Below, one piece after another: positions 25,701-33,784 of a DNA stretch of 64,000 nt. The DNA lies in the NCBI RefSeq assembly GCF_014204895.1, contig NZ_JACHMF010000001.1, positions 4,464,001 to 4,528,000 of the forward strand, written 5' to 3'. The DNA is from Paractinoplanes abujensis (GTDB lineage: Bacteria > Actinomycetota > Actinomycetes > Mycobacteriales > Micromonosporaceae). A model generated the notes under the pieces. The model had not been told where the DNA came from, made no database searches, and saw only the letters and a list, made by a program, of their open reading frames with translations. The position numbers and the translations under genes are program-made. The first letter of the stretch is position 1, and every line of letters begins with the position of its first letter.

Positions 25701-26721
25701 CGACAGCTCGACGTTGCACAACGCGGCCAACAGCAACCCGGAAGCCGATGTCGTCGCGCTCGTCACCGACCGCCTCTACCGGGACGTCTTCGATGCGGGA
25801 TCGCACGAGCGCGACCGCGATCAGTTCGAGGTGGTGGACGTCGAGGTCAAATCGTCACTCGTACGGGCCTGGTTGTGGATCGACGCCGCCACGCCGCTCC
25901 GCCGCCTGACCCGGACCGCCGGCGAGGCCCGCTCCGATGTGAGGAACGACGAGAGGGTTTCCGCCTCCGTCAGCGGTCTCGCGCCCGTCATGACACACGT
26001 CGGTAACGCCGACGTGAACTGGGACGAATTCGACCCGGAGCAGTACTTCGTCCACAACTATGCCATTTTACGCCGGGACGACGCCCGGATCATCGAGATC
26101 GTCGCGAGCTTCTTCGCCCGCACTGTCAGAGGGCGAAAGCTTGGCGACGCAGTCGATGTCGGCACCGGCCCGAACCTCTACCCCGCGATGCTGATGCTGC
26201 CCTTCGCCGGCCGGGTGATCCTCCTCGACCGGGGCAGACCGAGCCGGGAATGGCTGAACCAGGCGCTGCGACAGCCACAATCCTCATGGGACCTGTTCTG
26301 GCACGCGATTGCCGACGGCAGGCCGGAGTACGCCACCATCGCGCGGCCGATGGCGGTTCTGGCCGATCGAGCCGTGGTGGCCAAGGGCAACCTCTTCAGC
26401 CTTCAACCGGATCAATTCGATCTCGGCACGATGTTCTTCGGGGCGGAGTCGGTCACGACCCGGAACGACGAGTTCCGTCGCGCGACCCAACAGTTCGTGG
26501 GTTCGCTGAAGCGCGGCGCTCCGTTCGCGGCTGCGTTCATGCGGGAATCGAACGGCTACCTCGTCAACGGCACGTCCTACCCCGCCTGCCCGGTGACGGA
26601 GCGCGACGTTGAACAAGCCCTTGCACCGGTGTCACGACAGTTGAACCTCGACGTGGTGGGAGACAACAGCCTGCGAGAGGGCTACGGCGGCATGATCGTG
26701 GCGACCGGACGGAAGAAGTAG
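22750..26721 (+). CDS. 1323-residue SAV_2336-type vWA protein with class III nucleotide-cyclase-like and SAM-methyltransferase domains
   Basis: Starts GTG 22750 (GTGA overlap with MoxR). N-terminus LARILAAAFPASDPEQLAEA resembles SAV_2336 proteins. A vWA-like fold (~110-300) keeps Asp in VVVDRTT and LFLSDGTGDGW. A helical region follows, with ASPGAQQLAHILAGAPLLSL and VSGLLERTPE as in SAV_2336 proteins. Around 617-847, GGFPCWEV and PLGRYLMDAAKLRAHVL recall CATRA-type conflict modules (tentative). Residues ~862-1048 look like a class III nucleotide cyclase: RIGFAVDVIQFG with Asp871 and REDRGDGMLVVLP with Asp915 supply both metal aspartates. Residues ~1085-1323 resemble the SCO2525/PNMT-type SAM methyltransferases: WDEFDPEQYFVHNYAILR, then DAVDVGTGPNLYPAM (1133-1147). 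No signal peptide. Confidence 0.78.
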   Translation: MNDGLARILAAAFPASDPEQLAEAIWLAARTPRPEYAHEPVPDGPAPEETSPDKTEDGAPAGELPAAKPAAELALPVGDAEPLSPGGAPVTEVGLGLPAKAPTDIVTTTALSLFRRVHRAGLPVVDVDATVEATADARRLVVVTRSGRERGLDVAVVVDRTTVALAWSETVDELERTLRRSGAFRAVTRWTVDRAVRAVSGEPLVHDTAEVAHQAAQLVDPAGRRLVLFLSDGTGDGWRHSGMWTMLRRWAAAMPTALVHLLPQSHWGYTTVGPPAGVVRSGRPAEPNASLDSRTAWWSDDDISPADLPVPVLELEPESILRWTRAIVSGSPWNEAIWTRPRAGLPEPAVAPSAADRLRTFEMRASPGAQQLAHILAGAPLLSLPLIKVLHEHLVDRPATSQIAELLVSGLLERTPESTGSGDTLMRFLPDVPELLYRGTTVSEEWDIYELLTGYLERHARAGDTVRAAIADPNGITSVNTFLTPFASMGARMAQRLGLILDEAVPDQPGSTRASSPITEQQLVVHHFAALTGPDAARAVRQLNALWQSFNNSSPSEAAFPSDPASAPEGILAARTNPQLGFRTVVRREADVLTLSLMMDAFEVPSDTSAWPEHTRWWEALSHGNVDALLGGAILYLATGTAGATPSVIRAAIPAHPDDADGWWNRGLDLGGFPCWEVTASPGPGMRRLAVLTGQDDAGALDRFIWGEGSPEMAPLGRYLMDAAKLRAHVLKRGDGGSVTRLQGEATGRVNVLAQALREPVDLEAVAAMVPRVTTDMAEIIDALQELTAVEFDVEVIRDRMETALPRLLPTDEAILGHLREQLSGDVDRLRELSANAERTLEVAAAISAVVDDRRSVPDSPAGTRIGFAVDVIQFGARPDRRQREVRERFMALVERVFAGLGVNVGQAVREDRGDGMLVVLPPGLAEHRVLPDLLRIMSREVEADNTGHPRDRIRLRLSVGIGRFPVAASGPAGSTIVELARLLDSSTLHNAANSNPEADVVALVTDRLYRDVFDAGSHERDRDQFEVVDVEVKSSLVRAWLWIDAATPLRRLTRTAGEARSDVRNDERVSASVSGLAPVMTHVGNADVNWDEFDPEQYFVHNYAILRRDDARIIEIVASFFARTVRGRKLGDAVDVGTGPNLYPAMLMLPFAGRVILLDRGRPSREWLNQALRQPQSSWDLFWHAIADGRPEYATIARPMAVLADRAVVAKGNLFSLQPDQFDLGTMFFGAESVTTRNDEFRRATQQFVGSLKRGAPFAAAFMRESNGYLVNGTSYPACPVTERDVEQALAPVSRQLNLDVVGDNSLREGYGGMIVATGRKK

Positions 26722-26730
26722 GCGGACCCG

Positions 26731-27549
26731 TCACTGAGCGGTGTAGCCGCCGTCGACGTGCCAGGTGCTGCCTGTCGTGAAGCTGCTTGCCGGGTCCAGC
26801 AAGGTGACCACGGCGTGGGCGACCTCGTCGGGGGTGCCCCAGCGGCCCAGTGGCACCTTGGCCGTGAAGGCGTCCGAGACCGTGTCGCCGGCGTTCATCG
26901 GGGTCCGTACGGGGCCGGGGGCGACACAGTTGACAGTGACGCCGGTGCCGGCCAGCTCCAGGGCCACGGAACGGGTCAGGGCGGCGACCGCGCCCTTGGT
27001 GGCGGCGTAGCCCGCACGTTCAGGGGCGCCGGTCGAGCCGAGCACCGAGCCGATCGTGACGATCCGGCCGTGGCCGCGGGCGGTCATGCCGGGGGCCGCG
27101 GCCCGGATCGCAAGCCAGGTGCCCATCACGTTGGTCTCCCAGGCGGCCCGGAAGTCGGCCTCGGTCAGCGTGAGCAGGTCACCCCGGGCCAGCCGGCCGG
27201 CCGCGGTGACCAGGCCGTCGACCGTGCCCCAGCGACGTTCCGCCGCGCCGACCAGCGCAGTCAGGGCGCCGGCATCGGTGGTGTCACCGGCCACTGCGAG
27301 CACTCCGCCGTCGGCGGGCGGTACGGTGCCGCGGCCACTGGACCCTATGGCGGGGACGGGCGGGCCGGCGGCGGCGGGGGCGCTGTTGAGCACCACGGCC
27401 GGGGTGGCGTCGCTCAGCGCGGCGAGCGCCGACGCGCAGCGGGTGGCGTCGCGGCCCATGATCGCTACCGGACGGCCCCTGGCGACCAGCGCCGAAGCCA
27501 CGGCCAGGCCGATGCCGCTCGTACCGCCGGTGATCACCACAGCTCCCAT
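26731..27549 (-). CDS. SDR-family oxidoreductase with an Ala/Pro/Gly insert
   Basis: A 272-residue classical SDR. Cofactor motif VVITGGTSGIGLAVA, catalytic Ser in TIGSVLGSTG, YAATK for Tyr/Lys, and the typical end WHVDGGYTAQ. Between strands 2 and 3 there is an unusual ~35-residue low-complexity insert (from about residue 49: TPAVVLNSAPAAAGPP and on). It is divergent from the aldehyde dehydrogenase operon (144-bp gap), so it may oxidise the alcohol feeding that pathway, an inference from context. Confidence 0.88.
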   Translation of the reverse strand: MGAVVITGGTSGIGLAVASALVARGRPVAIMGRDATRCASALAALSDATPAVVLNSAPAAAGPPVPAIGSSGRGTVPPADGGVLAVAGDTTDAGALTALVGAAERRWGTVDGLVTAAGRLARGDLLTLTEADFRAAWETNVMGTWLAIRAAAPGMTARGHGRIVTIGSVLGSTGAPERAGYAATKGAVAALTRSVALELAGTGVTVNCVAPGPVRTPMNAGDTVSDAFTAKVPLGRWGTPDEVAHAVVTLLDPASSFTTGSTWHVDGGYTAQ

Positions 27550-27693
27550 GGGCCGATCGTGTCCCAGGCGGGTCGCGGGGGCCTACCGCGGCGGTCCGGT
27601 GGGCGGTCCGATCGCGTTGACCCTGTTCGGGGGTCGCCCGACGATCGGGGCCTCGGTGGCGCGGTGGGCGTGCCGCCGGCGAGGGAGGGCATC

Positions 27694-29142
27694 GTGGCGG
27701 AACAGCTGTTGATCGCCGGTGAGTGGGTTCCGGCGGCTTCGGGCCAGGTCAGCGAGACCTTCGACCCGGCCAGTGGGACCAGGCTGGCCGAGTTCGCCGA
27801 GGCGGGCAGCGCCGACGTCGACGCCGCGGTGGCCGCGGCCCGCACCGCGTACGAGGATCCGGCCTGGCGGGATCTGAGCCCGGACGCCCGCGGGCGGCTG
27901 CTGTGGAAGGTGGCCGACCTGATCGAGCGGGACGCCGCCGCGCTGGCCGAGCTGGAGACGCGCGATCAGGGCATGCCCATCGCGCTCACCACGAACGTCA
28001 ACGTCACGCTGGCCGCGCAGGTGTTCCGCTACTACGCGGGCTGGGCCACCAAGATCGAGGGCAAGCTGTCGCAGGTGTCGGTGCCGGACACGCTGCACTA
28101 CACCCGGCGCGAGCCGCTGGGCGTGGTCGGGCTGATCACGCCGTGGAACTTCCCGTTCGCGATCGCCGCCTGGAAGCTGGCCCCGGCCCTGGCCACCGGC
28201 AACACCGTGGTGCTGAAGCCGGCCGAGCAGACCCCGCTGAGCACGCTCAAGCTGGGCGCGCTGTGCCTGGAGGCGGGCATCCCGGCCGGGGTGGTCAACG
28301 TGCTGACCGGCGGCCCCGAGGTGGGCCGGGCCCTGGTCGCGCACCGCGGCGTCAACAAGATCTCGTTCACCGGCTCGACCGAGGTGGGCCAGCAGATCGC
28401 CGGGGTGGCCGCGGCCGACCTCAAGCGGGTCAGCCTGGAGCTGGGCGGCAAGGCGCCGAGCATCATCACCCGCGGCGCCGACATCGACGCCGCCGTGGCC
28501 GGCAACCTGCAGGGCGCGTTGTTCAACACCGGGCAGGCCTGCGGTGCGTACACCCGGTTCTACGTCGACGCCAAGCGGCACGACGAGTTCACCGAGAAGA
28601 TCGCGGCGGCCGCGCAGACCCTCAAGATCGGGCCCGGTCTGGATTTCGACACCGTGCTCGGCCCGCTGGTCTCGCAGGAGCAGTTGGACCGGGTGGCCGG
28701 CTACGTGGCCGGCGGGGTCGAGCAGGGCGCCCAGCTCGTCACCGGCGGCCGGCGCGCGTCGGGGGCGGGCCTGGACGACGGCTACTTCTTCACGCCGACC
28801 GTCTTCTCCGGCGTGCGGGACGACATGACCATCGCCCGCGAGGAGATCTTCGGCCCGGTGCTGTCGGTCTTCAGTTACGACGACGAGGACGAGGTCGTGG
28901 CGCGGGCCAACGACACCGACTTCGGCCTGGCCGCCGTGCTGTGGACGCAGGACCTCACGTCGGCGCACCGGCTGGCCGCCCGCATCCACGCCGGCACCGT
29001 TTTCGTCAATCAGCTGCCGCTGATCGATCCGGGCGCGCCGTGGGGCGGTTTCGGCCTGTCCGGGTGGGGGCGCGAGATGGGCACGTACGCCCTGGACGAG
29101 TTCACCGAGACCAAGGGCGTATGGGTCAACCTGGCCCGATGA
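27694..29142 (+). CDS. NAD(P)-dependent aldehyde dehydrogenase
   Basis: A 482-residue ALDH-superfamily enzyme. It has LITPWNFPFAIAAWKLAPAL, SFTGSTEVGQQI, general-base Glu in SLELGGKAPSI and the nucleophilic Cys in NTGQACGAYTRFYV. GTG at 27694 has GGAGG upstream; the frame continues upstream but without a family match. It overlaps the acyl-CoA ligase by ATGA (29139-29142). Likely role: oxidise an aldehyde to the acid that the next enzyme activates. Confidence 0.93.
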   Translation: MAEQLLIAGEWVPAASGQVSETFDPASGTRLAEFAEAGSADVDAAVAAARTAYEDPAWRDLSPDARGRLLWKVADLIERDAAALAELETRDQGMPIALTTNVNVTLAAQVFRYYAGWATKIEGKLSQVSVPDTLHYTRREPLGVVGLITPWNFPFAIAAWKLAPALATGNTVVLKPAEQTPLSTLKLGALCLEAGIPAGVVNVLTGGPEVGRALVAHRGVNKISFTGSTEVGQQIAGVAAADLKRVSLELGGKAPSIITRGADIDAAVAGNLQGALFNTGQACGAYTRFYVDAKRHDEFTEKIAAAAQTLKIGPGLDFDTVLGPLVSQEQLDRVAGYVAGGVEQGAQLVTGGRRASGAGLDDGYFFTPTVFSGVRDDMTIAREEIFGPVLSVFSYDDEDEVVARANDTDFGLAAVLWTQDLTSAHRLAARIHAGTVFVNQLPLIDPGAPWGGFGLSGWGREMGTYALDEFTETKGVWVNLAR

Positions 29143-30764
29143 CGGCCGTGACCGGGCGCTCGGACGTGGTGGCGGCGCAACCGAAACCCGTCACCGGGCA
29201 GCCGGAGACGCTGGTCGACGTCCTGACCCGGCGGGCCGAGAGCGACCCGGCCGCCGTGGTGGCCACCTTCCTGGGCGCGGGCGGCGTCACGGCCGGCGAG
29301 CTGCTGCGGGGGGCCGAACGGGTCGCCCGGCAGCTGGCCTCGCCCGCCCTGGGCCTCGGCCCGCAGATGCCGGTGGTGACCTGCCTGCGTCCGGGGCCCG
29401 CCCTCGCGGTCGTCGTCGCCGGAGTGGCCCGGGCCGGGCTGGTCGAGGTGCCCGTCGCCCTGGACACGCCCGGCGGCGGGCCGCGCGCGGCGGTGGCTCT
29501 GCTCGGCACGGCCGCCCTGGCCGCCAACCCGGCGCTGGCCACGCTCGCGCCGGCGGTGTTCACCGTGGACGACGGCGGCGGTCCGGGCACCCTCGACGAC
29601 GTACGCCCGGGGCCGCTCCCCCACCCGCCCGGGCCCGGGGATCCGGCGCTCGTGCTGAGCACTTCGGGCACCACGGGCCGGCCCAAGGGCGTGCTGCTGC
29701 CGCATTTCGCCGGTGTGCGGCACGCGCGGCGGGTCAGTGACTCAATGCGCTACGGCCCGGATGACGTTCTGTACAACGCTTTCCCGTGGAACCACGTCAA
29801 CGTCAGGCACACCGGCCTGCTGGCGGCGCTCGTCAGCGGGGCCCGGCTGCTGGCGGTGCCGCGGTTCTCGGCGTCGGCGTTCTGGGCCGTCTGCCGGGCC
29901 GAGGGCGTGACCGCGTTCAACTTCATGGGGGCCGTGGCGGCGATCCTCCTCCGTACGGGGAAGGAAGCCGGGGAACACGGGGTCACGCGGGCCTACGGCG
30001 GGCCCGCGCCGCGGTGGCTGGCCGAGCAGTTCCGGTCGCGCTTCGGCGTCGAGCTGGTCGAGGCGTACGCCTGCACGGAGCTCGGCGACGTCACGTCGAA
30101 CCGCGTGGGCGACGTCGTCATGGGCACTGCCGGAAAACCGCTTCCCGAGTACGAGGTGACGCTGCGCGACGGCGCCGGGAAGCCCGTGCCGCAGGGTGAG
30201 ATCGGCGGCATCACGGTGCGGGCCCGGCACCCGCACATCAGCACGCTGGGCTACGTCGGTGGGCCCGGCGGTCCCCCGGAGTGGATCGCGACGGGCGACC
30301 TGGGCCGGTTCGACGACGGCGGCCGGCTGGTCTTCTGCGGACGGCACTCCGACGTGATCCGGCGCCGCGGCGAGAACATCTCCGCCTGGGACGTGGAATC
30401 GGCGGTGGCCGCCATGCCCGGTGTCCGCGAGGCGGCCGCGGCCGGGGTCAGCTCCGAATTCACCGAGGAGGACCTGCTCGTGGCGGTCGGCGCCGGGGCG
30501 GACGTGACACCCGGGGACGTGCACGCGTGGTGCCGGGAGCGGCTGCCCCGGCACGCCTGGCCGCGCTACGTCGCCGTCCTGGACTCGTTGCCCCGCAACG
30601 GGTCCGGCAAAGTCAGCAAACCCGCCCTGCGCGACCCGGCCCTCGTGGCCGCGGCGGCCGACCTCGAACACCTGCGGCGGAGCCCGGCCGCGCCGCCCGC
30701 GATCCCCGCCGCGGCCGGCTCCCCTCCCCCGCCCCCGTTTCCCTCTGCCGGAAAGGATCGATAG
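29139..30764 (+). CDS. AMP-forming acyl-CoA synthetase/ligase
   Basis: A 541-residue ANL-superfamily enzyme. The P-loop-like motif is LSTSGTTGRPKGVLLPH. Further motifs are VEAYACTELGDV, ATGDLGRFDDGGRL, RRRGENIS and the catalytic Lys near the C-terminus in RNGSGKVSKPALR. It would activate a carboxylic acid with ATP to an acyl-CoA. The last ~30 residues are Ala/Pro-rich. It overlaps the ALDH stop by four bases and the CoA-transferase GTG by one (TAGTG). Substrate unknown; relatives include carnitine/crotonobetaine-CoA and cyclohexanecarboxylate-CoA ligases. Confidence 0.9.
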   Translation: MTAVTGRSDVVAAQPKPVTGQPETLVDVLTRRAESDPAAVVATFLGAGGVTAGELLRGAERVARQLASPALGLGPQMPVVTCLRPGPALAVVVAGVARAGLVEVPVALDTPGGGPRAAVALLGTAALAANPALATLAPAVFTVDDGGGPGTLDDVRPGPLPHPPGPGDPALVLSTSGTTGRPKGVLLPHFAGVRHARRVSDSMRYGPDDVLYNAFPWNHVNVRHTGLLAALVSGARLLAVPRFSASAFWAVCRAEGVTAFNFMGAVAAILLRTGKEAGEHGVTRAYGGPAPRWLAEQFRSRFGVELVEAYACTELGDVTSNRVGDVVMGTAGKPLPEYEVTLRDGAGKPVPQGEIGGITVRARHPHISTLGYVGGPGGPPEWIATGDLGRFDDGGRLVFCGRHSDVIRRRGENISAWDVESAVAAMPGVREAAAAGVSSEFTEEDLLVAVGAGADVTPGDVHAWCRERLPRHAWPRYVAVLDSLPRNGSGKVSKPALRDPALVAAAADLEHLRRSPAAPPAIPAAAGSPPPPPFPSAGKDR

Positions 30765-32944
30765 TGCGAGTCCTGGATCTGACCGACGAACTCGGCGCGG
30801 CGGCGATCCGCGCGCTGGTGGGGCTCGGCGCCGACGTCGTACGGGTGCCCCTCGAAGAGCCGGCCGACCGGGCCGCGGACCTGCACTGGTACGCCCGGAC
30901 CCGGCGGGTGGTCACCGACGACCTGGACGCGCTGGCCGCCGACGCCGACGTGGTCGTGGAGAGCGGGCCCGTCGCCAAGCTGCGGGGCCTGACCGAGGCG
31001 GGCGAGTCGCGCTGGCCGAACCGGGTGCACGTGGTGGTGACACCGTTCGGGCTCACCGGGCCGCGCCGCGACTGGCTGGCCGACGACCTGATCGCGGCGT
31101 CCGCGGGCGGCATGACCTGGCTCGGCGGCCGCGCCGACGGACCGCCCAAGCCGCCGCCGCGCGAGTCGGCGCTGCAGGTCGCGGGCGCCCACGCCGCGAT
31201 CGGGGCCTACCTGGGGCTGCTGGCCGAGGACCGGGACGGCGCGGGCCAGCTCATCGACGTGTCGGTGCAGGAGGCGGTGGCGGCCACGCTGGAGACCGGC
31301 GCGATCGCCTGGATCCACGCCGGTGCGTTCCCCCGCCGTACGGGAGGAATCTACGGCCACGTCGCGCACCGGGTGTTCAAGGCGGCCGACGGGTACGCCG
31401 CCGGTGGCTACTCGGGCAGCAACCGCATGTGGACGGACCTGCTGGCCTGGATGGTCGAGGCGGGTGAGGCGGAGGACCTGACCGACGAGAAGTACGCGGA
31501 CGCCGTGTACCGCTGGAACTCCCGCCCGCACGTGGACGAGGTCGTGGCCCGGTTCGCGGCCCGGCGTACGGCGGAAACCCTCGGCGAACAGGGCCGGCGG
31601 CGGGCCTTGCCGTGGGCCGAGGTCAGCCGGGCCGATCAGCTGGCCGGCAACCCGCAGCTGCGGGCGCGCAACTTCTTCATCGAGGTGGACGGGCTGACCG
31701 ACGTCGGCTACGCCATCACGCTGCCCGCGTCGGAACCGGGCACGAAGACCTGGCGGCGCGGCACCGACGGCCAACCGGCCCTGACCGGGCTGCGGGTGCT
31801 CGATCTGACGTGGGTGCTGGCCGGCCCGTACGCGACACGGCAGCTCGCCGACCACGGCGCCGACGTCGTCAAGGTCGAGTCGAAGCACCGGCAGGACCCC
31901 ACCCGGTTCGCGCCCTCGATGCGGCTGCGGCCCGGCGCCACCCACGACGACGGCGGCTACTTCCTCAACTTCAACCGCGGCAAACGCTCGATCGCCGTCA
32001 ACATGCGCACCCCCGAAGGTCAGGAGGTCGTGCGCCGGCTGGCCGCCGAGTGCGACGTGATCATCGACAACTACAGCCCCGGCACGATGGTCAAATGGGG
32101 CCTCGACCACGCGTCGCTGGCCGAGGTGAACCCGGGGATCATCGCGGTGTCGATGTCCGGGGTGGGGCAGGACGGGCCGTGGCGCAACGCGGTCACGTTC
32201 GCCGACACGCTGGCCGCGATGTCCGGGCTCACCCACGAGACCGCCGACCCGGGCGGCGACCCGCAAGGGCTCACGTTCGGGCTGGGCGACATGGTGGCCG
32301 CCAACGCCGCCGTGCTGGCGATCGTCGCGCTGCTGCAGGACAAGCGGGGCGGGTTCGTGGACCTGTCGCAGCTGGAGGCCATGGCCGCCGCGATGGGCCC
32401 GGCCGTGCTCGAACAGCAGCTGGGCACGCCCGCGACCGGGGCCACCCCGGCCTGGCCGCACCGGCTGGCCACCCGTTCCCCGCACGGGGTCTACCCGGCG
32501 CTGGGCGAGGACCGGTGGGTGGCCGTCGCGGTCGGGAACGACGAGCAGTGGCGGACCTTGGCGCGGCTGTCAGGCGTCCGGGAAGCCGGTTTCGACCTGG
32601 CCGAACGTAAAGCCGACGAGGACCGCATCGACACCGAACTGGCCGCCTGGACCCGTACGCGGGGCGCCTCCGAGACGGCCGAACTGCTGCAGGCGCACGG
32701 GATTGCCGCCGCCGTGGTGAGCACCGGCGAGGACCTGACCGATCTCGATCCGCAGCTGGCCGCGCGCGGTTTCTACCCGGTGCTGCGGCACCCGCTGGCC
32801 GGCGAGGTCAAGCACGAGGGCAGCGTGCTCAAGCTTTCCCGTACGCCCGCACGCGTCGACCGCCCGGCGCCGCTCCTGGGCGAACACACCGCCGCGGTCC
32901 TGACCGCATTCGACATCGCCGCCGACCCGACAGTCCTGGAGTGA
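30764..32944 (+). CDS. Tandem-domain CaiB/BaiF family CoA-transferase
   Basis: A 726-residue protein with two CaiB/BaiF (family III CoA-transferase) units in one chain. The first (~1-335) begins VRVLDLTDELGAAAIRALVG and contains IDVSVQEAVAATLETG. The second (~345-726) begins LRVLDLTWVLAGPYATRQLA and contains NFNRGKRSIAVNMRT and FVDLSQLEAMAAAMG. The catalytic Asp is visible as IDVS and as VDLS. Single-unit enzymes are ~400 residues and dimerise as interlocked rings, so the fusion could act as a built-in dimer. GTG start at 30764 with AAGGA upstream. Acts with the ligase to move CoA between acids. Confidence 0.9.
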   Translation: MRVLDLTDELGAAAIRALVGLGADVVRVPLEEPADRAADLHWYARTRRVVTDDLDALAADADVVVESGPVAKLRGLTEAGESRWPNRVHVVVTPFGLTGPRRDWLADDLIAASAGGMTWLGGRADGPPKPPPRESALQVAGAHAAIGAYLGLLAEDRDGAGQLIDVSVQEAVAATLETGAIAWIHAGAFPRRTGGIYGHVAHRVFKAADGYAAGGYSGSNRMWTDLLAWMVEAGEAEDLTDEKYADAVYRWNSRPHVDEVVARFAARRTAETLGEQGRRRALPWAEVSRADQLAGNPQLRARNFFIEVDGLTDVGYAITLPASEPGTKTWRRGTDGQPALTGLRVLDLTWVLAGPYATRQLADHGADVVKVESKHRQDPTRFAPSMRLRPGATHDDGGYFLNFNRGKRSIAVNMRTPEGQEVVRRLAAECDVIIDNYSPGTMVKWGLDHASLAEVNPGIIAVSMSGVGQDGPWRNAVTFADTLAAMSGLTHETADPGGDPQGLTFGLGDMVAANAAVLAIVALLQDKRGGFVDLSQLEAMAAAMGPAVLEQQLGTPATGATPAWPHRLATRSPHGVYPALGEDRWVAVAVGNDEQWRTLARLSGVREAGFDLAERKADEDRIDTELAAWTRTRGASETAELLQAHGIAAAVVSTGEDLTDLDPQLAARGFYPVLRHPLAGEVKHEGSVLKLSRTPARVDRPAPLLGEHTAAVLTAFDIAADPTVLE

Positions 32945-32948
32945 CCCG

Positions 32949-33716
32949 ATGACCTTTCTCACCGTCGACGTGGCGGCCGGTGTGGCCACCGTCGTGATCG
33001 ACCGCCCGCCCGCCAACGCCGTCAACCCGGAGCTGATCGAGGAGTTCCTGACCGTCGTTCCCGGCCTGAGCGACGACCCTTCCGTACGGGTCATCGTGCT
33101 CACCGGCGTCGGCCGTTTCTTCATCGCGGGCGCCGACATCGCCGTCATGCGGGACCTGTCACTCGACAACCACGTCGCGATGCGCCGCTGGATCGAGGTG
33201 CAGCGCCTGCTCGAACTGGCCGCAAAACCGGTGATCGCCGCCCTCAACGGCCACGCCCTGGGCGGCGGGGCCGAGCTGTCGCTGGCCTGCGACCTGCGCA
33301 TCGCCGCCGCGTCGGCCACCGTCGGCTTCCCCGAGATGCAGCTCGGCCTGTTCCCCGGCGCCGGCGGCAGCCAGCGGCTCCCCCGCCTGCTCGGCCTGCA
33401 CAAGGCGAAACTGCTGATGATCGAGGGCCGCCGCCTGTCCGCCGCCGACGCCCGCACGCTGGGCCTGGTCGACGAGGTGGTGCCGGACGACGAGTTCGCG
33501 GCAGTGGTCGCGGCCCGGGCCCGGGAGTGGGCCGCCAAGCCCACCGCCACGATCGGCCTGCTCAAGACGTCGATGCTGGAAGGCGCGCCGCTCGACATGG
33601 ACGGCGCGATGGCCGTGGAATGGGCCGCCGTGCAGCAGGTCATCGCGAGCGAGGACGCGGCCGAGGGCCTGCAGTCGTTCCTGGAGAAGCGCAAGCCGGT
33701 CTTCCGCGGCAAGTAA
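32949..33716 (+). CDS. Enoyl-CoA hydratase/isomerase
   Basis: A 255-residue crotonase-fold protein. It has the oxyanion segments GRFFIAGADIAVM and NGHALGGGAELSLACDLRIA. The catalytic Glu in FPEMQLGLFPGAGGSQRLPR and a second Glu position agree with true hydratases. It starts four bases after the CoA-transferase stop and ends the operon. Likely hydrates the alpha,beta-unsaturated acyl-CoA produced by the preceding steps. Confidence 0.92.
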   Translation: MTFLTVDVAAGVATVVIDRPPANAVNPELIEEFLTVVPGLSDDPSVRVIVLTGVGRFFIAGADIAVMRDLSLDNHVAMRRWIEVQRLLELAAKPVIAALNGHALGGGAELSLACDLRIAAASATVGFPEMQLGLFPGAGGSQRLPRLLGLHKAKLLMIEGRRLSAADARTLGLVDEVVPDDEFAAVVAARAREWAAKPTATIGLLKTSMLEGAPLDMDGAMAVEWAAVQQVIASEDAAEGLQSFLEKRKPVFRGK

Positions 33717-33784
33717 CGGGATTCCGCAAGTCCGCCCCCGTTCGAACGTCAGGACCGATCGGGTCACCACGGAGGTCGAGTCGT

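Noticed and set aside
29742..30671. Reverse-strand frame in the acyl-CoA ligase
   Set aside because: Shadow of a gene with clear AMP-binding motifs.
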